A DNA stretch of 5,583 bases from an uncultured Bacteroidota bacterium (GTDB taxonomy: Bacteria > Bacteroidota > Bacteroidia > B-17B0 > Aurantibacillaceae): NCBI GenBank assembly GCA_937868675.1, contig CALMNJ010000425.1:1-5583 (forward strand), given 5' to 3'. Positions 1 through 5,583 of this stretch are shown piece by piece; position 1 is the first letter of the stretch, and each line of letters begins with the position of its first letter. The position numbers were made by a program, and so were the translations under genes. The notes beneath the pieces were generated by a model. It ran no database searches. It was not told the origin of the DNA and saw only the letters and a program-made list of their open reading frames with translations.

Positions 1-29
1 TGTTATTTAATTGTTAATCAGGCGTTTGT

Positions 30-60
30 TTGTAAATAATTGATTTTCAGATATTTACAA
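30..60. repeat. Perfect 9-bp inverted repeat, 13-bp spacer
   Basis: The arms are TTGTAAATA (30-38) and TATTTACAA (52-60), exact reverse complements. The arms do not extend further in either direction. They are AT-rich and no T-run follows, so this does not look like a classical intrinsic terminator. It could be a binding site for a dimeric regulator, or a weak hairpin at the 3' end of a transcript entering from the left. It shares its TTGT...ACAA ends with the repeat at 131-166. The repeat is seen directly; its function is unknown. Confidence 0.5.
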
Positions 61-130
61 CACGCACTGGTTTTCAGCCGCAAATATCGGAATTAAAGGG
101 CTTAAAGTCCAAATATTAATAGCGAAATTA

Positions 131-166
131 TTGTTAAATCAATGTTTCCTGCTGATTATTTAACAA
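131..166. repeat. Perfect 9-bp inverted repeat, 18-bp spacer
   Basis: The arms are TTGTTAAAT (131-139) and ATTTAACAA (158-166), exact reverse complements. With a small bulge the pairing can continue inward, CA (140-141) to TG (153-154). It is the second TTGT...ACAA repeat in the gene-free stretch before queG, about 100 bp from the first, and it lies about 150 bp ahead of the probable queG start. A protein-binding site or RNA hairpin are both possible. The rest of bases 1-318 is AT-rich, with only very short palindromes such as GCCTTTAGGC (173-182), and holds no convincing gene. Confidence 0.5.
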
Positions 167-279
167 ATTAAAGCCTTTAGGCAACCCAATCCAGGTAATG
201 ATCGAATAAAACACAAGCCATAGGGCTGTATGACATTAGCATTATATAATAACACTAGCCTTTGTTGCCATTTGTCAGG

Positions 280-310
280 TTTGCCCCCCGTTTATTTGCT
301 TATATCTTTA
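280..310 (+). promoter_or_regulatory. Possible Bacteroidota-type promoter for queG
   Basis: TTTG at 280-283 is followed after 19 bp by TATCTTTA at 303-310. The Bacteroidota housekeeping promoter consensus is a TTTG-type -33 element, then about 19-21 bp, then TAnnTTTG. The downstream element here matches at all but its last base. If real, transcription would begin only a few bases before the preferred queG start (TTG, 319), giving an almost leaderless message. That is unusual and lowers confidence. Such short AT-rich motifs also arise by chance. Confidence 0.2.
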
Positions 311-318
311 CAAGCCTG

Positions 319-1248
319 TTGCAAAAACAAAAATATTCAGCGATCATAAAAAATGAGGCAAAAAATGCCGGTTTCGATTTTTGTGGTATCTCTAAAGCTG
401 ATTTTCTTAGAGAAGAAGCGCCTAAACTTGAACAATGGTTAAAAGACAATCGGCACGGACAAATGAAATACATGGAAAATTACTTCGATAAGCGCCTCGA
501 CCCCCGACTGCTTGTTGAAGGCGCAAAATCAGTTATTTCTCTTCTTTACAACTATTACCCGTCCCAAATACAAAATCCCGATGCGCCCAAACTCAGCAAA
601 TATGCCTATGGCACCGATTACCATGAAGTGATCCGTACAAAACTCAACCATTTTCTTTCGGCGCTGCGCGAAAAAATTGGATCTATAAACGGCCGGGCCT
701 TTGTTGACAGCGCTCCTGTAATGGACAAAGTGTGGGCGCAAAAAAGCGGCCTTGGCTGGATTGGTAAAAACACCAATCTTATAAATAAACAAAACGGTTC
801 GTTTTACTTTATTGCTGAGCTGATTGTGGATGTTGAGGTTGAATACGATGGTCCGGTCAAAGATTATTGCGGCACCTGCACACGATGCCTTGATGCCTGC
901 CCAACCAATGCCTTCGTGTCTCCGTATGTTATCGACGGCAGCAAATGTATCAGCTACCTCACCATCGAACTTAAAGATGAAATTCCAGGTGAGTTTGCCG
1001 GCAAAATGAATAACTGGGTTTTTGGCTGCGATGTGTGTCAGGATGTTTGCCCGTGGAATCGCTTTAGCCAGCCACACAACGAGCCCGAATTCAACAATAA
1101 AAACGGATTATTGAATAAGAGTGACAAAGATTGGGCCGACATCACCGAGGAAACCTTTAGTGTTATTTTTAAACACTCGGCCATAAAACGCACCAAATAC
1201 AAAGGCCTGAAACGTAATATAAAATTCATTAAAACAGGACGTTCCTGA
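319..1248 (+). CDS. queG: Epoxyqueuosine reductase QueG
   Basis: QueG reduces epoxyqueuosine to queuosine in the anticodon wobble position of GUN tRNAs, the last step of the pathway. It acts in the cytoplasm and uses cobalamin and two [4Fe-4S] clusters. Counting from TTG 262, the DUF1730-type N-terminal region includes the conserved YGTDYH (116-121) and VDSAPVMDK (148-156), whose aspartate corresponds to the proposed catalytic acid region. The ferredoxin-like part carries CGTCTRCLDACP (203-214), a lone C229 and CDVCQDVCPWN (256-266), so all eight expected cysteines are present. The C-terminal HEAT-like extension of longer homologues such as the E. coli enzyme is absent. The frame is open from 259 and has no ATG until residue 69, so the start must be a non-ATG codon. 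TTG 319 is preferred because it gives a 309-aa protein beginning just before QKQKYSAIIK, where homologues usually begin; TTG 262 would add 19 atypical residues. The gene is monocistronic here and converges on the minus-strand cluster. The product is very secure; the start is not. Confidence 0.95.
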   Translation: MQKQKYSAIIKNEAKNAGFDFCGISKADFLREEAPKLEQWLKDNRHGQMKYMENYFDKRLDPRLLVEGAKSVISLLYNYYPSQIQNPDAPKLSKYAYGTDYHEVIRTKLNHFLSALREKIGSINGRAFVDSAPVMDKVWAQKSGLGWIGKNTNLINKQNGSFYFIAELIVDVEVEYDGPVKDYCGTCTRCLDACPTNAFVSPYVIDGSKCISYLTIELKDEIPGEFAGKMNNWVFGCDVCQDVCPWNRFSQPHNEPEFNNKNGLLNKSDKDWADITEETFSVIFKHSAIKRTKYKGLKRNIKFIKTGRS

Positions 1249-1435
1249 AAATTTTCTCCGGTCTTATTAATTAATCGGTTTGGTTACGGCTCAAATGTCA
1301 CTTACATTGGAGCGCAGAAAAGCTAAATCTCCCATTTGAAAAAGCTTAACGGGATTTTTTAATCCACGTAACAGTAAGCAAACATCCGCAAAGCCTTTAT
1401 CACCGGTGTCCTGGCTGTGGCATTAAACAGTGTAT

Positions 1436-2113
1436 TTATAATTCCAGTGAAAGAATTTCGTCTTCGTCCCTCACCACAAAAACGCGGTAAAACGCATTTA
1501 TTTTTGACATGCCATCGGATGTGGTAAACTTCAGTTCCCTGAACGTAACAACACTTCCTGGTTTTAATGTGCCAATATATCGCACCATGCGTGGCGTAAG
1601 ACGTGCGCCATGCGACGTGTCAGTTAAAAACGTGTCGCGCTCCATAATATCCATTACAAACCCCCTTACTTTGTAGCGTCCGTGATTTTTAAACTCGGCG
1701 TAAAATGAACCCGAAGCCAGGCCCATTTGCGTTATGGCCGAATCGCATCGCACGCCGGCAATTTTTACGTCTGGGAAATCAATACAGCTGTAGTTGCGCA
1801 CAAGCACTGTTGCCACGTTGGTTTTGCCCGTGGTGACACTTAGTGTGGCCAAACCAAGCTTTACGTTACTGATTACAAAAACCTCGTTGCTCAAAGCGTT
1901 TATCACACCATTGTTGGTAAGCAAAGACACCTGGCGCCCCTGTGCCTTTATTGTGATAAAGTTGTTGTAGCCGGCAAATAAAAAATTATCAGAGGGATAC
2001 ATTTTAATATCATAGCCCGAAATATGAAAGCGCTCAGGGTTCCTCACCGTTTGTGCAACCAAAGGAGACCGGGCCCACAAAATAAAACAGATAAACAGAC
2101 TTGTTTTGTTCAT
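1436..2113 (-). CDS. Exported protein resembling the GldM C-terminal region
   Basis: This is a 225-aa protein with a signal peptide (residues 1-20, likely cut after LVA), although an arginine sits late in the hydrophobic stretch. The mature part looks all-beta. It resembles the periplasmic C-terminal domains of GldM, a core component of the Bacteroidota type IX secretion/gliding motor: residues 43-65 recall the 'aGvdNpi-i' start of one domain, and a block from about 116 (DVKIAG) to 213 ends with LTPRMVRYIGTLKPGSV and KFTTSDGMSKINAF, like the final domain. GldM's N-terminal membrane helix and long coiled stalk are missing, so this is not GldM itself. No type IX C-terminal sorting signal is evident, which suggests a periplasmic location. 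Its ATG overlaps the TGA of the upstream gene (ATGA, 2110-2113), so the two are probably translationally coupled. No cysteine follows the signal peptide as a lipobox; C110 and C123 could form a disulfide. The gene is clearly real; the family call rests on pattern recognition only. Confidence 0.6.
   Translation of the reverse strand: MNKTSLFICFILWARSPLVAQTVRNPERFHISGYDIKMYPSDNFLFAGYNNFITIKAQGRQVSLLTNNGVINALSNEVFVISNVKLGLATLSVTTGKTNVATVLVRNYSCIDFPDVKIAGVRCDSAITQMGLASGSFYAEFKNHGRYKVRGFVMDIMERDTFLTDTSHGARLTPRMVRYIGTLKPGSVVTFRELKFTTSDGMSKINAFYRVFVVRDEDEILSLEL
2110..2113 (-). other. ATGA stop/start overlap coupling two genes
   Basis: On the minus strand the TGA of the 490-aa gene (2112-2110) and the ATG of the 225-aa gene (2113-2111) share four bases. 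No purine-rich ribosome-binding site precedes the ATG (the upstream bases are AAAAAATAATTCT), so initiation by ribosomes finishing the first gene is likely. This indicates one transcript and roughly matched production of the two exported proteins. Confidence 0.85.
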
Positions 2114-3582
2114 AGAATTATTTTTTCAATGTCCCTGATGGTGTAATGATCCTTGTGAAGAGTTTGAACAATAAAGGTATGTGCAATAGGAACAGAGGTT
2201 ACGGGAAAGTCTTCGCTTTTTACCCAACACAGCACATTTCCTTCAGCAAGAATGATGAGGGTGTTTTTTTCATGCAGATCGCATTTTACTTTGTTCGGAT
2301 CGCTGCATGCCACTACCACATTTTTGTTCTTCATCAGCAGATAAACCCCTCGCGGCACCATTTTCACGCCAGACTCATCCTCATAGCTACAAGTAAGGGT
2401 TATGCCATCGGGTAGATTCTGGGCGCAATCGGAGTTCCATATCCCAAGGCGGTTTACCTGAAACGATCTGTAAACAATATTCAATGTGAGTTCTTCTTTG
2501 CTGGCCTTGTATGCCGCCGACTTCGCAGAGTCGGCGTAATAAATCTGGTAACGTTTCATCAGCTCGTTGTATTCCTTTACCGTTTCAAGATATTTTGCAG
2601 ATTCTGTATCCGTGTCAGGTTTCTTCTTTGTCAAAGTGCTGTCTTTCATTTTTTTTCGTATCTCAGCACACAAAAGATTGTATTTTTCGAGTGCGGGTTT
2701 ATAGTTATTGGTATCAAACACCGGTCTTGCCACAACCTGATATAGTTCGGCGTTTTTTCGGAAGCTCACGAGGTAACTTTCCCCATCGCCTGCTTTATCA
2801 AGAGTTACCGTGCTCCATGTTTTGTTTAATGCCTGCCTGTCGAGCCTTTTGTCGTTTCCGCTTACTTCAAAAACCACATTCGTAAATAATTCCAATTCGG
2901 GATAGAGTCTCTTTGGGATTTCAATCATAAACTGATCCCGCCCCCTTTGGGCCAGCCGTGGCTTTGCAGGCATGTCACTTTCGCCTTTTGTTTTATCTGA
3001 TTTTTTCGCAAGTATTTTTTTTATTTCGGGTTGTTTTAAGATTATTACTTCATCCTTCTTTAAAGCTTGCCACGTTTTGTTCGCCTCATCATAGTAATAC
3101 TGATTAAACTTTGCCGTATCACTGTTTAATGAGGCCATTTGAACCTCGATGTTTTTTCCGGGGGCAAGCAACAGTTTATGGCCCTGTTTCGCTGCATTTA
3201 TCTCAAACATTCCAGCCGATTCGAAAAAATAGTTTGTTCCTGCCGAATCATAATCCATTGGAATGCCTGAAAGCAGTATTTCGGGCACAGAGTGAAATTC
3301 ACGATACTGAAGTTCTGCTTCCCCGTTAATCATGTTCCCCGCACTATCGGCAAAACTATTTTTAGGAATTCGTATTACCGAAGCGCCAATGTGCAATACG
3401 GTATCGCGCTGCGTGTTTATTCTATAACTCCTGAGTGGATTTTCGCCTGGATTTATAAGCGTTGAGGCGGCAGAATCTGTTTTATTTTCCCTTTTATTAT
3501 CCGATGCATCGGCATCTTCGTAATGCATTACTGCGGCCGCCACTATGGCTGCTCCGGCGATACCATAAATAAATTTTTTCAT
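2110..3582 (-). CDS. Exported protein of unknown function, Bacteroidota type
   Basis: This is a 490-aa protein that I cannot assign to a named family. Residues 4-19 form a hydrophobic segment after MKK, either a signal peptide (possible cut after ADA, 26) or an N-terminal anchor; there is no lipobox. Residues about 59-150 form a beta-rich domain with DTVLHIGASVIRIPKNSFAD, then NGEAELQYREF, ILLSGIPM and FESAGMFEI. This arrangement is familiar from large uncharacterised Bacteroidota surface or periplasmic proteins, including the YYYDE-NKTWQ stretch at 162-172. A lysine-rich linker follows at about 185-215. A second beta-rich part lies at 216-290. A charged, probably helical or coiled-coil segment spans about 291-362. 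The C-terminal domain carries the distinctive GIWNSDCAQNLPDG (380-393). Five of the six cysteines (C386, C398, C426, C434, C452) fall in this last domain and could form disulfides outside the cytoplasm. It overlaps the GldM-C-like gene by 4 bp and lies 77 bp after the DUF4199-like gene. The start is the ATG just before the signal sequence. Confidence 0.75.
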   Translation of the reverse strand: MKKFIYGIAGAAIVAAAVMHYEDADASDNKRENKTDSAASTLINPGENPLRSYRINTQRDTVLHIGASVIRIPKNSFADSAGNMINGEAELQYREFHSVPEILLSGIPMDYDSAGTNYFFESAGMFEINAAKQGHKLLLAPGKNIEVQMASLNSDTAKFNQYYYDEANKTWQALKKDEVIILKQPEIKKILAKKSDKTKGESDMPAKPRLAQRGRDQFMIEIPKRLYPELELFTNVVFEVSGNDKRLDRQALNKTWSTVTLDKAGDGESYLVSFRKNAELYQVVARPVFDTNNYKPALEKYNLLCAEIRKKMKDSTLTKKKPDTDTESAKYLETVKEYNELMKRYQIYYADSAKSAAYKASKEELTLNIVYRSFQVNRLGIWNSDCAQNLPDGITLTCSYEDESGVKMVPRGVYLLMKNKNVVVACSDPNKVKCDLHEKNTLIILAEGNVLCWVKSEDFPVTSVPIAHTFIVQTLHKDHYTIRDIEKIIL

Positions 3583-3659
3583 GCGCTAACGTTTCTGTCG
3601 GTTTCATCCGTTAAAACGCCGGCTTTTTTAAAAAGATACAGAAGAAGATAAAAAGGACG

Positions 3660-4178
3660 CTATCCGGCAACCGGTTTGCGTTTCAACATCACCGCCGTAA
3701 TAAAAGCGGTGCCTACACCAATTACCATGTAAGAAATGAGCTTGGCCGTAACGGCCCTGAACGCGGATGCGCTGGCGATCATTTCCTGAATTATATCCTT
3801 GTATTTTTCAGGCTTAATTCCTTTTTGTGCCCGCAAAAACTCAAGGAACTGCTGGCTGTTGTAATATTTCGGTGTAAGGTCTTTGAGTGCAAATTCGAAC
3901 TCAAAGTAATGGTATATGCTGCACAAAATGATTCCTACTACAAAAACAGTAAGTGCAAGCCTCAGTCCTTCGCGGCCGCCAATCACGCCACCGTAATCCT
4001 TATCGCGTGTAATTTTAATTGCCAGGTAGTAAAAGGGAATAAAAAGAAAAACGCTGACTGCTTGTGCATAGAAAAACCCAAAACGACTGAAGCTGTTGCC
4101 GCTCAGCAAAATGTATAGTTTAAACGCAATGGCTGTGATGCTATATGCAAGCCCGAACAAAAGTGCCCGTTTGTTCAT
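3660..4178 (-). CDS. DUF4199-like four-helix membrane protein
   Basis: This 172-aa protein has four predicted membrane helices, at about residues 5-27, 33-55, 72-92 and 146-165. Between helices 2 and 3 is the glycine-rich DKDYGGVIGGREGLRLAL (59-76), and after helix 3 comes an iy-f-f...ltPkYyns stretch (89-108). This layout, with a soluble loop of about 50 residues before the last helix and a short basic tail (MLKRKPVAG), matches the DUF4199 family of small Bacteroidota inner-membrane proteins, whose function is unknown. The start is the ATG 4 bp after the rho stop codon (TAG-TCAC-ATG), with GGA inside the end of rho as the only hint of a ribosome-binding site. Co-transcription with rho is therefore likely. 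That says little about function, since rho often heads mixed operons. No odd composition or truncation is seen. The family assignment comes from helix layout and motif memory, without a search. Confidence 0.72.
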   Translation of the reverse strand: MNKRALLFGLAYSITAIAFKLYILLSGNSFSRFGFFYAQAVSVFLFIPFYYLAIKITRDKDYGGVIGGREGLRLALTVFVVGIILCSIYHYFEFEFALKDLTPKYYNSQQFLEFLRAQKGIKPEKYKDIIQEMIASASAFRAVTAKLISYMVIGVGTAFITAVMLKRKPVAG

Positions 4179-4182
4179 GTGA

Positions 4183-5583
4183 CTATCCGTTCATGCTGAT
4201 AAGGAACTCCTCGTTGCTTTGCGAGCGGCGCAACCTGTCGAGCAAAAACTCCATCGCCTCCTGCGGATTCATATCGCCCAGATGTTTGCGCAATACCCAA
4301 AGTCTGCTCAGTGTTTCTTTATCCAGCAGCAGGTCGTCGCGGCGGGTAGATGATGCCAGAAGATCAATGGCAGGATAAATACGGCGGTTAGCAAGCTTAC
4401 GATCCAGTTGCAACTCCATATTACCGGTTCCTTTAAATTCTTCGAAAATTACCTCATCCATTTTTGATCCGGTTTCGGTAAGGGCAGTAGCCAGTATGGT
4501 AAGTGAGCCGCCGTTTTCAACTTTACGGGCGGCACCAAAAAAGCGTTTTGGTTTATGCAGTGCATTCGCATCCACACCACCCGTAAGCACTTTACCGCTG
4601 GCAGGCGACACTGTATTATAGGCGCGGGCCAGGCGGGTGATGCTATCAAGCAATATCACCACATCGTGACCACATTCCACCATCCGTTTAGCCTTTTCAA
4701 GCACAATATTGGCAATCTTCACATGTTTTTCGGCGGGCTCATCAAAGGTGCTGGATATTACTTCTGCCTTAACACTGCGAGCCATATCGGTAACCTCTTC
4801 AGGGCGCTCATCAATCAGAAGTATGATCAGGTAGATTTCGGGGTGGTTGTATGCAATTGCATTGGCCACATCTTTAAGCAGAACTGTTTTACCGGTTTTT
4901 GGCTGCGCCACAATTAATCCACGCTGCCCCTTGCCAATTGGTGCAAAAAGGTCCATTACGCGCGTACTCATGTTTTCCTGCGGATGGCCGGTAAGTTTAA
5001 TTTTTTCGTAAGGAAAAAGGGGTGTAAGGTAATCGAAGATAACGCGGTCGCGCACAAACGATGGGTCGCGCCCGTTGATCTGATCCACTTTAATGAGCGG
5101 AAAGTATTTTTCGCCTTCTTTTGGAGGACGCACGCCGCCTTTTACAACATCGCCCGCTTTAAGGCCGAAAAGTTTTATCTGTGACTGTGATACATAAACG
5201 TCGTCGGGAGAGTTCAGGTAGTCGTAATCTGAACTACGCAAAAAACCATACCCGTCGGGCATTATTTCCAGAACACCGGTAACCAGTACGATATTATCAA
5301 AGTTGTAAAATACTTTTTCCTGTCTTTTGAATTCGGTCTCCGGCTCTTCTCTCACAGGTGCTGGAGCGGGTTGCGACTCTTGTACTTCGGCGGGGGCCGG
5401 AGGAGGTGTATTAACTTGTGCGGCTGGTGTTGTTGCAGGGGGTGGCGCCGGAGCCGGAGTTTCTTCTTCGGCAGGCTCGCCGGAGGTGGTTTCGTGAACA
5501 GGCTCTTCGGCTATTGGCTCCAGTCTCACACGTCTAGGACGTTTTTCGCGCCCCGGGCTACCAGCAGCAGTGCCCGCCTTTGC
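4183..5583 (-). CDS. rho: Transcription termination factor Rho (5' end outside window)
   Basis: Rho is a hexameric RNA-dependent ATPase/helicase that terminates transcription. The reading frame stays open to the window edge (466 codons visible), so GTG 5529 is only an internal codon and the N-terminal Rho_N domain lies outside. Numbering from that codon: residues 1-72 are a disordered linker with 17 prolines and many glutamates, preceded at the edge by a basic stretch (GREKRPRRVR). The cold-shock-like RNA-binding domain spans about 77-150, with DGYGFLRSS (92-100). The ATPase core has Walker A GLIVAQPKTGKT (204-215), catalytic-glutamate motif DERPEE (240-245), Walker B VILLDS (291-296), Q-loop LTGGVDANALHKPKR (315-329), R-loop KGTGNMEL (366-373) and the likely arginine finger R396 in SSTRR. 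All key residues match active Rho. The C-terminus SNEEFLISMNG is normal and complete. A DUF4199-like gene follows after 4 bp. The long linker is typical of Bacteroidota Rho proteins; in Bacteroides thetaiotaomicron the corresponding disordered region has been linked to phase separation. Confidence 0.98.
   Translation of the reverse strand, partial: AKAGTAAGSPGREKRPRRVRLEPIAEEPVHETTSGEPAEEETPAPAPPPATTPAAQVNTPPPAPAEVQESQPAPAPVREEPETEFKRQEKVFYNFDNIVLVTGVLEIMPDGYGFLRSSDYDYLNSPDDVYVSQSQIKLFGLKAGDVVKGGVRPPKEGEKYFPLIKVDQINGRDPSFVRDRVIFDYLTPLFPYEKIKLTGHPQENMSTRVMDLFAPIGKGQRGLIVAQPKTGKTVLLKDVANAIAYNHPEIYLIILLIDERPEEVTDMARSVKAEVISSTFDEPAEKHVKIANIVLEKAKRMVECGHDVVILLDSITRLARAYNTVSPASGKVLTGGVDANALHKPKRFFGAARKVENGGSLTILATALTETGSKMDEVIFEEFKGTGNMELQLDRKLANRRIYPAIDLLASSTRRDDLLLDKETLSRLWVLRKHLGDMNPQEAMEFLLDRLRRSQSNEEFLISMNG

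Noticed and set aside
529..1077. 182-aa open frame antisense to queG
   Set aside because: It lies wholly opposite strongly conserved queG codons, shows no recognisable domain, and is explained as a shadow of the real frame.
1330..1365. Possible terminator between the convergent genes: TCCC (1330-1333) with GGGA (1351-1354) then six T, or GGATT-TTTT-AATCC (1352-1365)
   Set aside because: The stems are only 4-5 bp; the first has a 17-base loop and the second lacks a following T-run. The location is right for a terminator but the structures are too weak to call.
3583..3659. Promoter or terminator in the 77-bp gap (TATCTTTT on the minus strand; GCCGGC and CTTTTTTAAAAAG palindromes)
   Set aside because: The -7-like element has no TTTG-type partner 19-21 bp upstream, and the palindromes have no loop or are AT-only, so neither call is supported.
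4555..4917. 120-aa open frame opposite rho
   Set aside because: It overlaps the invariant Rho ATPase core on the other strand and has composition expected of a shadow frame.
4869..4917. P-loop AQPKTGKT differing from E. coli Rho (APPKAGKT)
   Set aside because: The essential GKT residues are intact and this form is, as I recall, ordinary for Bacteroidota Rho, so it is not a sign of altered function.
5527..5529. GTG as the rho start codon
   Set aside because: The same frame continues without a stop to the window edge and encodes a basic linker typical of Rho, so this is an internal valine codon.

Overview
The window looks like chromosomal housekeeping DNA from a member of the Bacteroidota, with one less familiar gene pair in the middle. 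Three things point to that phylum: a Rho factor with a long proline- and acid-rich disordered linker ahead of its RNA-binding domain, a DUF4199-type small membrane protein, and a secreted protein resembling the C-terminal part of the gliding/type IX secretion protein GldM. Start codons lack clear Shine-Dalgarno sequences, which also fits. The genus cannot be read from the sequence.

Layout: bases 1-318 hold no gene. They are AT-rich and contain two perfect 9-bp inverted repeats with TTGT...ACAA ends, plus a weak Bacteroidota-type promoter candidate. queG (+ strand) follows. It encodes the cobalamin and iron-sulfur epoxyqueuosine reductase that completes queuosine synthesis in tRNA, and it has no usable ATG start. 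A gap of 187 bp (1249-1435) separates queG from the rest of the window, which is all on the minus strand and converges on it.

In transcription order on the minus strand (right to left) the genes are: rho, whose 5' end runs off the window at 5583; a four-helix DUF4199-like membrane protein starting 4 bp after the rho stop; a 77-bp gap; a 490-aa exported protein of unknown function; and a 225-aa exported GldM-C-like protein. The start codon of the last gene overlaps the stop codon of the one before it (ATGA). rho and the DUF4199 gene are therefore probably one transcript. The two exported proteins are probably translationally coupled and may act together in the periplasm. Whether all four genes share one transcript is not clear, because no convincing terminator or promoter lies in the 77-bp gap.

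The ordinary content is queG and rho. The parts worth a second look are the coupled exported pair, the Rho disordered linker, the missing queG ATG and the paired inverted repeats upstream of queG. No mobile element, CRISPR array, tRNA or rRNA gene was seen.
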